DNA of 64,000 bases, from positions 186,001 to 250,000 of the forward strand of contig NZ_JAKCFA010000002.1 in the NCBI RefSeq assembly GCF_024198215.1, in the 5' to 3' direction. This document shows positions 33,793 through 43,061 of this stretch, piece after piece (the stretch's first letter is position 1; each line of letters opens with the position of its first letter). Made by a program: the position numbers and the translations under genes. This DNA is from Myxococcus qinghaiensis (lineage in GTDB: Bacteria; Myxococcota; Myxococcia; Myxococcales; Myxococcaceae). The notes below the pieces were generated by a model, which was given only the letters and a program-made list of their open reading frames with translations, was not told where the DNA came from and did not search any database.

Positions 33793-34602
33793 GTGGAGAA
33801 GCTGAGTCCGTCGGAGCGGGTGGAGTCCCTGGAGAAGCGTCTGGGGCTGGGGTTCTCGCGCAGGGAGATCGCCCTCGAGGCCCTGACCCACAAGACCTAC
33901 GTCAACGAGACGCGGGATAAAGATCTCAAGGACAACCAGCGGTTGGAGTTCCTCGGGGACTCGGTGGTGAACCTGGCCGTCGGCCACCGGCTGATGGAGC
34001 GCTTCCCGGGGATGCCCGAGGGCGACCTCACCAAGATGCGCGCCCGCATCGTCAACGAGGACGGCCTGGCCCGGGTGGCCCGCATCATCCCCCTGGGAGA
34101 CCTGCTGCTCCTGGGCCGGGGTGAGCTCCTGTCCGGCGGCCGGGAGAAGAACTCCGTGCTGGCGGATGCGCTGGAGGCCGTCTTCGGCGCCGTCTTCCTC
34201 TGCGCGGGCCTGGAGTCCGCGGCGGCGCTGGTGGACCGGTACTTCGCGGAGCTCCTGGACGAGGTCTCCAGCGGCCAGGGGCGGCTGGACTACAAGACGC
34301 TCCTCCAGGAGATGGCGCACGAGAAGCTCAAGCTGTCGCCTCGCTACCGCGTCGTCTCGGAGGCGGGCCCGGAGCACTCGAAGGTGTTCGAGGTGGAGCT
34401 GTCGCTCGGAGAGGCGCCCTTCGCCCGGGCCTCCGGCCGCAGCAAGAAGGAAGCGGAGCAGTGCGCGGCGCAGGCCACCCTGGAGCGCCTCAAACAGGAC
34501 GCCGCCGCCGCGAGCGCCGCCCCGCCCACCACCCCCGAGGCAGGAGCCGCCCCGGCGGAGCCTCCCACCCCGGAAGTGCCACCGGACGACACCTCGGCGT
34601 GA
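33793..34602 (+). CDS. rnc: Ribonuclease III
   Basis: 269 aa from GTG 33793. The signature NQRLEFLGDSVVNL holds the metal-binding Glu52 and Asp56, and DALEAVFGAVFL holds the second acidic pair. A double-stranded-RNA-binding domain follows (about 165-235: DYKTLLQEMAHEKLKLSPRY, ASGRSKKEAEQCAAQATLE). The last ~35 residues are a Pro/Ala-rich tail (APPTTPEAGAAPAEPPTPEV) not found in E. coli RNase III. It processes rRNA precursors and structured mRNAs. The gene order rnc...era is widespread; here two cyclophilin genes are inserted between them. Confidence 0.97.
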   Translation: MEKLSPSERVESLEKRLGLGFSRREIALEALTHKTYVNETRDKDLKDNQRLEFLGDSVVNLAVGHRLMERFPGMPEGDLTKMRARIVNEDGLARVARIIPLGDLLLLGRGELLSGGREKNSVLADALEAVFGAVFLCAGLESAAALVDRYFAELLDEVSSGQGRLDYKTLLQEMAHEKLKLSPRYRVVSEAGPEHSKVFEVELSLGEAPFARASGRSKKEAEQCAAQATLERLKQDAAAASAAPPTTPEAGAAPAEPPTPEVPPDDTSA

Positions 34603-34646
34603 AACCCCTTGGTGGGGAAGGGGGTGGGGAATAAGGTGCCGCGCCC

Positions 34647-35366
<720 letters not shown>

Positions 35367-35445
35367 TCCGGCGGGACTCGTGTGGCAGTGATTTGAAACG
35401 GGCTCGCTGCTTCAGCGGGCCCCACCAGCAGGACGGGAGGGCAGC

Positions 35446-35997
35446 ATGGGAATGATGGACGAGGCCCGCGCGGGCAATGACCTTTACGCCACCTTCGACA
35501 CCACGCAGGGGCAGATTGTCGTGAAGCTGTTCCCGAAGGACGCCCCGGATTCGGTGGCGAGCTTCGTGGGCCTGGCGACGGGGGAGCTGGAGTTCACGGA
35601 CCCCAAGACGCAGGAGAAGACGAAGCGCCCGTTCTATGACGGCACGGTGTTCCACCGCGTCATTCCGGACTTCATGATTCAGGGCGGCTGTCCGCTCGGC
35701 TCCGGCCGCGGCAACCCTGGCTTCAACGTGAAGGACGAGTTCCAGTCCGGCCGGAAGTTCGACAAGAAGGGCCTGCTGGCGATGGCGAACATCGGCCGGC
35801 CGCACACCAACGGCAGCCAGTTCTTCCTCACCACGTCGCTGCCGACGTACCTCAACAACAAGCACACCATCTTCGGCGAGGTCGTGAAGGGCTACGACAT
35901 CGTGGAGACCATCAGCAAGGTGCGTCGGGACGGTGATGACCGGCCCCTCACGCCCGTGACGGTCAACAAGCTGACCATCTCGACGACCCAGCCGTAG
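35446..35997 (+). CDS. Cytoplasmic cyclophilin-type peptidyl-prolyl isomerase
   Basis: 183 aa without a signal peptide. Same core as its neighbour: YDGTVFHRVIPDFMIQGGCP, NPGFNVKDEF, LAMANIGRPHTNGSQFFLT and YLNNKHTIFGEVVKGYDIVE. The two proteins share long identical blocks (for example YDGTVFHRVIP and FGEVVKGYD), which indicates tandem duplication followed by loss or gain of the export signal. A GC-rich hairpin (36011-36042) follows the stop and separates it from era. Confidence 0.93.
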   Translation: MGMMDEARAGNDLYATFDTTQGQIVVKLFPKDAPDSVASFVGLATGELEFTDPKTQEKTKRPFYDGTVFHRVIPDFMIQGGCPLGSGRGNPGFNVKDEFQSGRKFDKKGLLAMANIGRPHTNGSQFFLTTSLPTYLNNKHTIFGEVVKGYDIVETISKVRRDGDDRPLTPVTVNKLTISTTQP

Positions 35998-36010
35998 GCC
36001 GCCCGCCTGG

Positions 36011-36042
36011 CCACCGCCCCGGGCAGATGCCGGGGGTGGTGG
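36011..36042 (+). terminator. Hairpin between the second cyclophilin gene and era
   Basis: CCACCGCCCCGG (36011-36022) pairs with CCGGGGGTGGTGG (36030-36042) with one bulge or wobble. TCTGTTATAG follows; the TTATAG (36047-36052) might be a -10 for era. Confidence 0.4.
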
Positions 36043-36120
36043 TCTGTTATAGGGCGCTGTTGGAAGTTCCCCCTCAGGGGCTCCCAGCCACACAGGGACT
36101 CCCAGACCACCTTCGAAGCA

Positions 36121-37065
36121 ATGGCCTCTCCCAAGAACCACCGCAGCGGCTTCGCCGCGCTCATCGGACGCCCCAATGTGGGCAAGAGCACCCTGCTCAA
36201 CGCGCTCACCGGAGAGAAGATCGCCATCGTCTCCGGCAAGCCGCAGACGACGCGCAACCGCATCCTCGGAGTCGTGACTCGCCCCGAGGGGCAGGTCGCC
36301 TTCCTCGACACCCCCGGCATCCACCAGGCCAAGGGGGAGCTCAACCGCTACATGGTGGAGAAGGCCCTCCAGGCGGCCGAGGAGGTGGACCTGGTCCTCT
36401 TCCTCATCGAGCCCCCCGCTGGCGAGAAGCTCGAGGTCAGCCCCGGCAACCGCATCATCCTCGAGCGACTCCAGAAGCTGGGCAAGCCCACCTTCCTGGT
36501 CATCAACAAGATCGACTCCATCACCAAGGCGGCCATCCTCCCGCTCATCGAGCTGTACCGCCAGGAGTTCCCCTTCGCGGAAGTCGTCCCCATCTCCGCG
36601 CGAGAGAAGGACGGGGTGGAGCGCCTGTTCAACACGGTGCTGAGCCACCTGCCGGAAGGCGAGAACCTCTTCGACGAGGACATGCTCACGGACCAGCAGG
36701 AGCGGACGCTGGTGAGCGAGTACATCCGCGAGCAGGTGCTGCGGCACTGCCGCCAGGAGATTCCGTACTCCACCGCGGTGATGGTGGACATCTTCGACGA
36801 GTCCGAGCGCGAGCCCCGGCCGGGCACTCCTCCGGGCCAGCTGGGCGGACTCATCCGCATCGCCGCCTCCATCTTCGTGGAGCGCGACAGCCAGAAGGCC
36901 ATCATCATCGGAAAACAGGGGCAGATGCTGAAGACGATTGGCACGGACGCGCGCAAGTCCGTGCAACGCCTGCTGGGCGCGCATGTGTACCTGGACCTGC
37001 GCGTCCGGGTGGAGCCGCGCTGGAGCGAGCGCCCCGAAGGCCTCAAGAAGCTGGGATACGACTGA
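36121..37065 (+). CDS. era: GTPase Era
   Basis: 314 aa. GTP-binding motifs: GRPNVGKSTLLNAL (G1), KPQTTRNRILG (G2), FLDTPGIHQ (G3), VINKIDS (G4, NKxD) and ISAREKDG (G5). The C-terminal KH domain is visible (FVERDSQKAIIIGKQGQMLK, HVYLDLRVRVEPRWSERP). Era binds 16S rRNA near its 3' end and helps 30S assembly. The gene is followed 1 nt later by der, so the two ribosome-assembly GTPases are translated together. Confidence 0.97.
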   Translation: MASPKNHRSGFAALIGRPNVGKSTLLNALTGEKIAIVSGKPQTTRNRILGVVTRPEGQVAFLDTPGIHQAKGELNRYMVEKALQAAEEVDLVLFLIEPPAGEKLEVSPGNRIILERLQKLGKPTFLVINKIDSITKAAILPLIELYRQEFPFAEVVPISAREKDGVERLFNTVLSHLPEGENLFDEDMLTDQQERTLVSEYIREQVLRHCRQEIPYSTAVMVDIFDESEREPRPGTPPGQLGGLIRIAASIFVERDSQKAIIIGKQGQMLKTIGTDARKSVQRLLGAHVYLDLRVRVEPRWSERPEGLKKLGYD

Positions 37066-37066
37066 G

Positions 37067-38446
37067 ATGAAGCCCCTGGTAGCCATTGTCGGACGCCCCA
37101 ACGTGGGCAAGAGCACGCTGTTCAACCGCCTCATCGGCCGGCGCCTCGCGTTGGTGGAGGACCAGCCGGGAGTGACGCGGGATCGCCACTACGCGGACGC
37201 GGAGTGGGGTGGACGCGCGTTCACCTTCATCGACACCGGCGGCTTCGTCCCCGGCGAGAAGGACTCGCTGCTCACACAGGTGCGCGAGCAGGCGCAGCTC
37301 GCCGTGGAGGAGTGCGACGTCATCATCTTCGTCACCGACGGCCGCGAGGGCGTGACGGGCGCGGACGAAGCCGTGGCGAAGTACCTGCGCAAGAGCGGCA
37401 AGCCGGTGATTGTCGCGGTGAACAAGCTGGACACCACCAGCGGGCAGATGCAGTCGCTGACCGCGGACTTCTACAAGATGGGCCTGGGCGAGGTGCATGC
37501 CATGTCCGCCGAGCACGGCCTGGGTGTGCCTGGCCTGTTCGACGAAGTCGTCGAGAAGCTGCCGCCCAAGCAGGAGGGCGAGGACGCCGAGGCGCCGCCG
37601 GACGACGGCATCATCCGCGTGGCCATCATCGGCCGGCCCAACGTGGGCAAGAGCACCCTGGTCAACGCCATCCTGAAGGAGAAGCGGGTGGTGGCCAGCG
37701 AGATTCCGGGGACGACCCGAGACCCCATCGACTCGCCGCTGACGTACAAGGACCGCAAGGTGCTCCTCACGGACACCGCGGGCATCCGGCGCAAGAAGAC
37801 GATTGCCCACCAGGTGGAGAAGTACTCGGTCATCGCGGCGCTGAAGGTGATGGAGCGCAGCGACGTGGCGGTGCTGCTGATGGACGCCACGGAGCCCGCG
37901 GTGGACCAGGACGCGAAGCTGGCGGGCCTGGCCGAGGAGCGCGGCCGTGCGCTGGTCATAGTGGTGAACAAGTGGGACCTCATCGACGCGGATCAACGCC
38001 GCCAGGAGGCGTTCCGGGAGTCGCTGCGGCACTCGCTGAAGTTCGTGGGCTACGCGCCCATCATCTTCACGTCCGCGCTGACGGGCTCCAAGGTGGAGAA
38101 GGTGATGGACGCGGCGGTGGAGCTGGCCGAGCAGTTCCGGTTCCGGGCGCCCACGCCCCAGCTCAACCGGCTGCTGGAGTACATGGTGGACAACCACCCG
38201 GCGCCCATCGTCCGGAGCAAGCCGCTGCGCCTGTACTACATCACCCAGGTGACGTCGGCGCCTCCCACGTTCGCGCTCACGTGCAACCATCCGGAGGGCG
38301 TGCCGGACATGTACAAGCGGTACATCACCAACCAGCTCCGGAAGACCTTCGATTTGCGCGTGCCCATCCGGCTGGTGTTCAGGGACAGGCCCGGACAGGC
38401 GAAGCGGGCGGCTCGAAAGAAGCCGCACCTCCAGCACAAGCACTGA
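37067..38446 (+). CDS. der: GTPase Der (EngA)
   Basis: 459 aa with two tandem G domains: the first from residue 1 (VAIVGRPNVGKSTLFNRL, FIDTGGF, VNKLD) and the second from about 185 (VAIIGRPNVGKSTLVNAI, LLTDTAGIRRKKT, VVNKWDL). A C-terminal KH-like domain follows (PAPIVRSKPLRLYYITQVTS, FDLRVPIRLVFRDRPGQ) and a basic tail. It is essential for 50S maturation. The ATG at 37067 is 1 nt after the era stop. The next genes are YfgM- and BamB-like, partners that also lie beside der in E. coli, but in a different order. Confidence 0.97.
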   Translation: MKPLVAIVGRPNVGKSTLFNRLIGRRLALVEDQPGVTRDRHYADAEWGGRAFTFIDTGGFVPGEKDSLLTQVREQAQLAVEECDVIIFVTDGREGVTGADEAVAKYLRKSGKPVIVAVNKLDTTSGQMQSLTADFYKMGLGEVHAMSAEHGLGVPGLFDEVVEKLPPKQEGEDAEAPPDDGIIRVAIIGRPNVGKSTLVNAILKEKRVVASEIPGTTRDPIDSPLTYKDRKVLLTDTAGIRRKKTIAHQVEKYSVIAALKVMERSDVAVLLMDATEPAVDQDAKLAGLAEERGRALVIVVNKWDLIDADQRRQEAFRESLRHSLKFVGYAPIIFTSALTGSKVEKVMDAAVELAEQFRFRAPTPQLNRLLEYMVDNHPAPIVRSKPLRLYYITQVTSAPPTFALTCNHPEGVPDMYKRYITNQLRKTFDLRVPIRLVFRDRPGQAKRAARKKPHLQHKH

Positions 38447-38458
38447 AGCGTCCGTGCG

Positions 38459-38488
38459 TTGACACTCGCGGCGCGCGCTCCGTACAGT
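38459..38488 (+). promoter_or_regulatory. Putative sigma-70 promoter for the YfgM/BamB operon
   Basis: A perfect -35 TTGACA (38459-38464) lies 17-18 nt from GTACAGT (38482-38488, -10 like). It lies in the 103-nt gap after der, about 60 nt upstream of the YfgM-like start. Confidence 0.5.
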
Positions 38489-38549
38489 GCGCCGCTCTTC
38501 CGCCCTCCGACAGGGTAGAGCATCGAAGCGCAGAGAGAGGTTGACCGAC

Positions 38550-39350
38550 GTGGCTGGAACCAAGACCGAGAAGATTCGCCAGCAGGAGCTTCGTCAGCCG
38601 GACACCTTCCAGAAGGTCGGCGCTGACGCACGTGACTGGCTCATCCAGCGGCAGAAGTTCATCGGCATCGCCGTGGCCGTTGTCATCCTGGGCGGCATCG
38701 GCGTGGCCATCGCCAGCGAGGTCTCCAAGCGCGGCGAGGTGGAGGCCTCCCAGGCCCTGGGCCAGGCGCTCGCCATCCTGGACCGCCCCGTGGAAGGCGT
38801 GCAGCCCGCACAGCCCGGCGACACCGAGACGCCCTTCAAGAGCTTGAAGGAGCGCGACGAGGCGCTGGTGACGGCGCTGACGGAGTTCCGCAAGGCGCAC
38901 GGCGGGACGCGCTCGGCGACGACGGCCGCGCTGTCGCTCGGCGAGGCGCAGTTCCGCCTGGGCCGCTTCGCTGACGCGCAGACCTCGTTCGGCGAGTATC
39001 TGAAGGGCGCCGCCCAGAACGACCCGCTCCGCGCGGGCGCGCTGGAGGGACAGGGTTACGCCCTGGAGGCGGAGAAGAAGTTCGACGAGGCCACCAAGGC
39101 CTTCGAGCAGATGGGCGCGGCCGGCGGTGGCGAGTTCCTGGCGGGCATGGGCGACTACCACAAGGGCCGGATGCTCATCGCGCAGGACAAGAAGGAAGAG
39201 GCCGCGGCCGTGCTGTCGAAGGTGTCGACGGACCACGCGAACACGACGGCGGCGCGGCTGTCCAGCGAGCGGCTGGCGGTGCTGGCCTCGCAGGGCGTGA
39301 AGATCCCGGCCCCGGCGCCCGCGCCGGCCGCCGTCACTGACGCGGGGTAG
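38550..39350 (+). CDS. YfgM-like membrane-anchored tetratricopeptide protein
   Basis: 266 aa from GTG 38550 (a TTG at 38541 is an alternative; AGAGAGG lies upstream). The N-terminus is cytoplasmic and polar, then one TM helix (FIGIAVAVVILGGIGVAIAS, about residue 40-60), then a periplasmic helical-repeat region with TPR-like pairs (LSLGEAQFRLGRFADAQTSF, LEGQGYALEAEKKFDEATKA). The tail is Ala/Pro-rich. This topology and its place between der and a BamB-like gene match YfgM, the SecYEG-associated periplasmic chaperone partner. Sequence similarity to YfgM is only structural in kind, so the assignment leans on synteny. Confidence 0.75.
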   Translation: MAGTKTEKIRQQELRQPDTFQKVGADARDWLIQRQKFIGIAVAVVILGGIGVAIASEVSKRGEVEASQALGQALAILDRPVEGVQPAQPGDTETPFKSLKERDEALVTALTEFRKAHGGTRSATTAALSLGEAQFRLGRFADAQTSFGEYLKGAAQNDPLRAGALEGQGYALEAEKKFDEATKAFEQMGAAGGGEFLAGMGDYHKGRMLIAQDKKEEAAAVLSKVSTDHANTTAARLSSERLAVLASQGVKIPAPAPAPAAVTDAG

Positions 39351-39360
39351 CACGCACGCT

Positions 39361-40524
39361 ATGAGGAAGCAGCTCGTGAGCTGGAAGCATTGGTTGGGGA
39401 GTGCCGTGGCGGTCGGTCTCCTGGGCGGTTGCAGCACCCTGCCGCGCTACGGCAATCCGGAGCTTCCCCGCACGGAACAGGCGCCTCCGGTGGACTACTT
39501 CTCGGTGGACTGGTGGGCGCCGCTGGTGCAGCCCACCACCCTGGAGTACGCGCCGCGCGAGGTGGCCTCGCCGGCGTATGACGCCAAGAGCAAGACGGTC
39601 ATCGCCCTGACGCGGGACGGTTATGTCCGCGGCGTGGGGCCGGATGGCGAGCTCAAGTGGTCCAAGCGCACGAGCACCCGCTTCGCGGCCGGCGCCCAGG
39701 TGAGCGACGGCGTGGCCTTCATCCCCGGGGGTGACGGCACGCTGTACGCGCTGGACGCCGCCACGGGCGAGCAGAAGTGGCAGTACGCGGCGGGCGAGTC
39801 GCTGGCCACGGTGCCGGTGATTGCCGAGGGCCTGGTGCTGGTGGCCTCGGAGAGCGACACCCTGTACGCGGTGAAGGTGGAGGACGGGGTCTGGGCCTGG
39901 CAGTACCGCAGGGACCCGCCGTCGGGCTTCACGGTGCGGGGCGCGTCCACGCCGCTGGTCCGCGACGGCAACGTCTACGTGGGCTTCTCCGACGGCTACA
40001 TCGTCTCGCTGAACATGAAGGACGGCGGCGCCAACTGGGAGAAGTCCCTGTCTGGCAGCGGCTCCGAGTTCCTGGACGTGGACACCACGCCCGCACTGGA
40101 TGACCACGGGCAGCTCTACGTCGCGTCGTACAAGAACGGCCTGTTCGCGCTCGAGGCGGAGACCGGCGACCTGGTCTGGACGAGCGCGGTGGGCGGCATG
40201 ACGTCGCTGCTGGCGAAGGGGCAGATGCTCTTCACCGTGGGCGACGGCCGGGTGGACGCCTACCTGGCGGAGGACGGACGGCTCCTCTGGTCGTACCCCC
40301 TGGGCGAAAGGGCCGGCCAGACGCCGGTGTTCGCCAAGGGAATGCTGATTGTCCCCATCCAGCGCTCGCTGCTGTTCCTGGACCCGAAGACGGGGCAGGC
40401 GCGGGTGTCATGGAACCCCGGGGACGGCATCTCCGCGACGCCCTTCGTGGCGGGCTCGAAGCTGTTCGTGCTCTCCAACAACGGCTGGCTCTACTCGCTG
40501 CACTTCAACGGGCTGAAGGGGTGA
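39361..40524 (+). CDS. bamB: BamB-like PQQ-repeat outer membrane lipoprotein
   Basis: 387 aa. Signal peptide with lipobox LLGGC, so lipidated at Cys24. The mature part is a beta-propeller of PQQ-type blades (GTLYALDAATGEQKWQY, DTLYAVKVEDGVWAWQY, NGLFALEAETGDLVWTS, RVDAYLAEDGRLLWSYP, RSLLFLDPKTGQARVSW). BamB assists the BAM complex in folding outer membrane beta-barrels. The der/yfgM/bamB grouping supports this identity. Another lipidated propeller is the alternative. The stop overlaps the next start (GTGA). Confidence 0.82.
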   Translation: MRKQLVSWKHWLGSAVAVGLLGGCSTLPRYGNPELPRTEQAPPVDYFSVDWWAPLVQPTTLEYAPREVASPAYDAKSKTVIALTRDGYVRGVGPDGELKWSKRTSTRFAAGAQVSDGVAFIPGGDGTLYALDAATGEQKWQYAAGESLATVPVIAEGLVLVASESDTLYAVKVEDGVWAWQYRRDPPSGFTVRGASTPLVRDGNVYVGFSDGYIVSLNMKDGGANWEKSLSGSGSEFLDVDTTPALDDHGQLYVASYKNGLFALEAETGDLVWTSAVGGMTSLLAKGQMLFTVGDGRVDAYLAEDGRLLWSYPLGERAGQTPVFAKGMLIVPIQRSLLFLDPKTGQARVSWNPGDGISATPFVAGSKLFVLSNNGWLYSLHFNGLKG

Positions 40525-40949
40525 CGACGGTGGCGACCCGGACGGTCCGCGTGGTGGCGGCGCTGATTCCCGGTCGCCTCGACGCCCAGCGCTTCCTGGT
40601 GCAGCAGCGGCTTCCCGGTGGGAGCCGCGCGCTCCTGTGGGAGTTCCCTGGCGGCAAGGCGGAGGCCGGGGAGACGGACGAGGCGGCGCTTGCCCGCGAG
40701 TGCCGCGAGGAGCTGGACGTGGAGCTCTCCGTGGGCCGCCGGCTGTGGGAAGGCCGCCACGAGTACCCGGACCTGACGGTGGAGCTGGTGCTCTACGGGG
40801 CTCGAATCGTGTCGGGTGAGCCGAAGCCGCTGGGCGCGCATGCGCTCGAGTTCCGGACGCCCGCGGAGATGAAGTCACTGCCGTTCTGCGAGGCGGACAT
40901 TCCGCTCCTGGACGAGCTGGTGGCGGGAAGGCTGGGCGCGCTCGATTGA
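40521..40949 (+). CDS. NUDIX hydrolase (MutT-like)
   Basis: 142 aa from GTG 40521, which overlaps the bamB stop; a second GTG at 40530 is possible. The Nudix box is complete: GGKAEAGETDEAALARECRE followed by ELDV, giving the Mg-binding REcREEL core. The N-terminal VVAALIPGRLDAQRFLVQQR and LWEFPGGK resemble MutT/NudG-type enzymes that cleanse oxidised or modified nucleotides. Substrate cannot be fixed from sequence; 8-oxo-dGTP or 5-methyl-dCTP are likely classes. Its stop overlaps the next ATG. Confidence 0.9.
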   Translation: MTTVATRTVRVVAALIPGRLDAQRFLVQQRLPGGSRALLWEFPGGKAEAGETDEAALARECREELDVELSVGRRLWEGRHEYPDLTVELVLYGARIVSGEPKPLGAHALEFRTPAEMKSLPFCEADIPLLDELVAGRLGALD

Positions 40950-41830
40950 TGCTTCAGCGGACGTTCCAGCACATCCCCGGCGTGGGCCCCTGGCGCGAGA
41001 AGGACCTCTGGGCGCGGGGCTTCAAGACGTGGGACGACTTCCCGGCGGCGGGTGAAGGGATTGCCATCACCCGGAAGACGGACGACATCGCCCGGGAGCG
41101 GCTCGCGCAGGGCCGAGAGGCGCTGGAGCGCAGGGATTTGCGCCGGCTGGCGGAGCTGATTCCGCCCCGTGAGCACTGGCGGCTGTATCCCGAGTTCCAC
41201 CAGGACGCCGTCTACTTCGACATCGAGACGGATGGCCGCGAGGCGCAGGCGCCCACGGTGGTGAGCTTGTTCGATGCCACGGGCCTGCGTGTGTTCATCC
41301 AGGGCCGGAACATGGAGGAGCTGCCGGAGGCCATGGCGGCGCGGCGGCTGTGGGTGACGTTCAACGGCTCCACGTTCGACGTGCCGGTGCTGCGCAACTA
41401 CTTTGGCGCGGGGCGGTTTCCGGTGCCGGACGCGCACATCGACCTGCGCTTCGTCACGCGGCGGCTGGGGCTGGGCGGCGGGCTGAAGGAGATTGAGGGA
41501 AAGATTGGCGCCGAGCGTCCGCCGCACATGAAGGGCGTCAACGGCTACGACGCGGTGCTGCTGTGGCGGGCGTATACGCGGCGCGGGGACGTGGAGGCGC
41601 TGCGCTTCCTGGTGGAATACAACCTCTACGACTCCTTCCAGCTCCGGACGTTGATGGACGTGGCCTACAACCGTGGCGCGGATGACCTGAACCAGGACGT
41701 GCCCCGGCTGCCCGTGTTCGAGCGCGGTGAAGTGCTCTACGACGTGAGCCGCATCATCCTGGACCTGGGGCCCACGGAGAGGGACCTCCAGACGCTCGCG
41801 CGCGTGCGGGCCGAGGAACAGGGTCCCTGA
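40949..41830 (+). CDS. YprB-type RNase H-like exonuclease domain protein
   Basis: 293 aa; ATG at 40949 shares a base with the NUDIX stop (TGATG). An N-terminal helix-hairpin-like segment (TFQHIPGVGPWREKDLWARG) precedes a DEDD-type exonuclease fold: VYFDIETDG (first Asp/Glu), LWVTFNGSTFDVPVLRNYFG, DAHIDLRFVTRRLGLGGGLK and LVEYNLYDSFQLRTLMD (C-terminal Asp). This is the ribonuclease H-like YprB family, predicted to degrade nucleic acid; the exact substrate is unknown. Its operon with a nucleotide-pool enzyme suggests DNA or RNA maintenance. Confidence 0.85.
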   Translation: MLQRTFQHIPGVGPWREKDLWARGFKTWDDFPAAGEGIAITRKTDDIARERLAQGREALERRDLRRLAELIPPREHWRLYPEFHQDAVYFDIETDGREAQAPTVVSLFDATGLRVFIQGRNMEELPEAMAARRLWVTFNGSTFDVPVLRNYFGAGRFPVPDAHIDLRFVTRRLGLGGGLKEIEGKIGAERPPHMKGVNGYDAVLLWRAYTRRGDVEALRFLVEYNLYDSFQLRTLMDVAYNRGADDLNQDVPRLPVFERGEVLYDVSRIILDLGPTERDLQTLARVRAEEQGP

Positions 41831-41991
41831 GTCCGTGAGCAGGGCGGGCAGGGTGGCACGCTGCTCGGGCCCCTTGGTGCCCTGGGACTACCTTCCGGTG
41901 AACAACCGGGCTCCGGGGATGAATCTCGCCCGTGGAATGCGTCCGGGAGACGTTTGTAGGGTGAGACGACCCCAAGACGGAGGACGCACGC

Positions 41992-42810
41992 ATGAGCGAC
42001 CCGATGGACCCGACGCAGAGCCCCGAGGAGCCCAAGCGAGGCTCGGCTGGAAAGAAGGCCGCCCTGGCTGGTGGTGCGCTGGTGGCGATTGGCGTGGGTG
42101 CGGCCGTGGCGCTGGGGGTGTTCCGGAAGGAGCCGGAGCCTGTCGTCGCGGAGGCGCCGAAGGTCGAGGATGCCGGGGTGCCCGTGCAGGCGGCGCCGAC
42201 CGCTTCGCTTCCGGAGAGCGACGCCCGAGTCCGTGAGATGGCGAGCCGGATGTCGGAGGAAGCGGAGCTGCAGCGCTGGCTTCAGGAGAAGGACCTGGTG
42301 CGCCGGGTGACGGCGGCCGTGAACAACATCGCGGAGGGCGCGAGCCCGCGGATGGTGCTGGGCTTCATGGGCCCGGCCGACAAGTTCCTGGTTGTCGAGG
42401 GCAAGGACAAGACGGTGACCATCGACCCGCGAAGCCATGCTCGCTACGACCTGGTCGCGCGAGTGATTGGCACGTTCGACGCGCAGGTCGCCAAGAGCAT
42501 GTACCGCGACTTGAAGCCGCTCATCGACCAGGCGCACGGCGAGATTGCTCCGCCGGGACAGACGTTCGATTCGACGCTGAGTCGAGCCATTCAGCATCTG
42601 CTCGTGGTTCCGGTGCCGGAGGGCGGCGCGCTGGAGGTCCAGCCTCAAGGGGCGCTCTATGTCTATGCCTCGCCGGAGCTGGAGGGCCTGAGCCGGGCGC
42701 AGAAGCACTTGCTGCGGATGGGGCCGCAGAACATGCGAATCATCCAGGCGAAGCTGCGGGAGCTTCAGAGCGAACTGGGGCTTCCCTCGGTGGCCGCCGA
42801 GGGCCCGTAG
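41992..42810 (+). CDS. DUF3014 family membrane protein
   Basis: 272 aa. A short cytoplasmic tail, one TM helix (AALAGGALVAIGVGAAVALGVF, about residue 22-44), then a soluble, probably periplasmic domain. The domain has the pattern LVRRVTAAVNNIAEGASPRM, DPRSHARYDLVARVIGTFDA, SMYRDLKPLIDQAHGE, LLVVPVPEGGALEVQ and LSRAQKHLLRMGPQNMRI, which I recognise as DUF3014. Function unknown. The start ATG follows GGAGGACGCACGC. It is the last gene of this rightward run; a palindrome array follows its stop. Confidence 0.82.
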   Translation: MSDPMDPTQSPEEPKRGSAGKKAALAGGALVAIGVGAAVALGVFRKEPEPVVAEAPKVEDAGVPVQAAPTASLPESDARVREMASRMSEEAELQRWLQEKDLVRRVTAAVNNIAEGASPRMVLGFMGPADKFLVVEGKDKTVTIDPRSHARYDLVARVIGTFDAQVAKSMYRDLKPLIDQAHGEIAPPGQTFDSTLSRAIQHLLVVPVPEGGALEVQPQGALYVYASPELEGLSRAQKHLLRMGPQNMRIIQAKLRELQSELGLPSVAAEGP

Positions 42811-42812
42811 TC

Positions 42813-43038
42813 CGAGCCCGAATGTTCATGGGAGGCCTCTGCGACAGGGCCTCCTGTGTCAGTAGCGGACCTGAATGTTCATCGGCGGCCTGGGAGGGCG
42901 CCTCAAGGGCGCGTAGCGAGCCCGAATGTTCATGGCGCCCCAGGACGGAGCCCTGAATATTCGAGAACGGCGCCGGAATGTTCTGGGCGACCTGGGAAGT
43001 GGTGGTCCGGAACATTCGAAGCGGCCCCTGGAGCATTC
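42813..43038. repeat. Array of seven GAAYRTTC-type 8-bp palindromes
   Basis: Sites start at 42820, 42873 and 42924 (GAATGTTC), 42955 (GAATATTC), 42976 (GAATGTTC), 43010 (GAACATTC) and 43031 (GAGCATTC). GAATATTC is a perfect palindrome; GAATGTTC and GAACATTC are each other's complement. Steps are 53, 51, 31, 21, 34 and 21 bp, mostly near multiples of the 10.5-bp helix turn. Two sites share a 19-bp exact repeat (42813-42831 and 42917-42935, CGAGCCCGAATGTTCATGG). The array fills the gap between two convergent stops, so it is not an ordinary promoter. A further GAATGTTC covers the start codon at 44101. Confidence 0.75.
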
Positions 43039-43061
43039 GGGGCCGCCCAACGGGCCCGGGC

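Noticed and set aside
42813-43038. CRISPR array
   Set aside because: Repeated units are only 8-19 bp, spacers vary from 13 to 45 bp, and no cas genes are near.
42813-43038. Short proteins beginning MNIRAR/MNIQVRY on the minus strand
   Set aside because: They arise because the repeated octamer contains CAT; the frames are short, unlike each other elsewhere and without consistent RBS.
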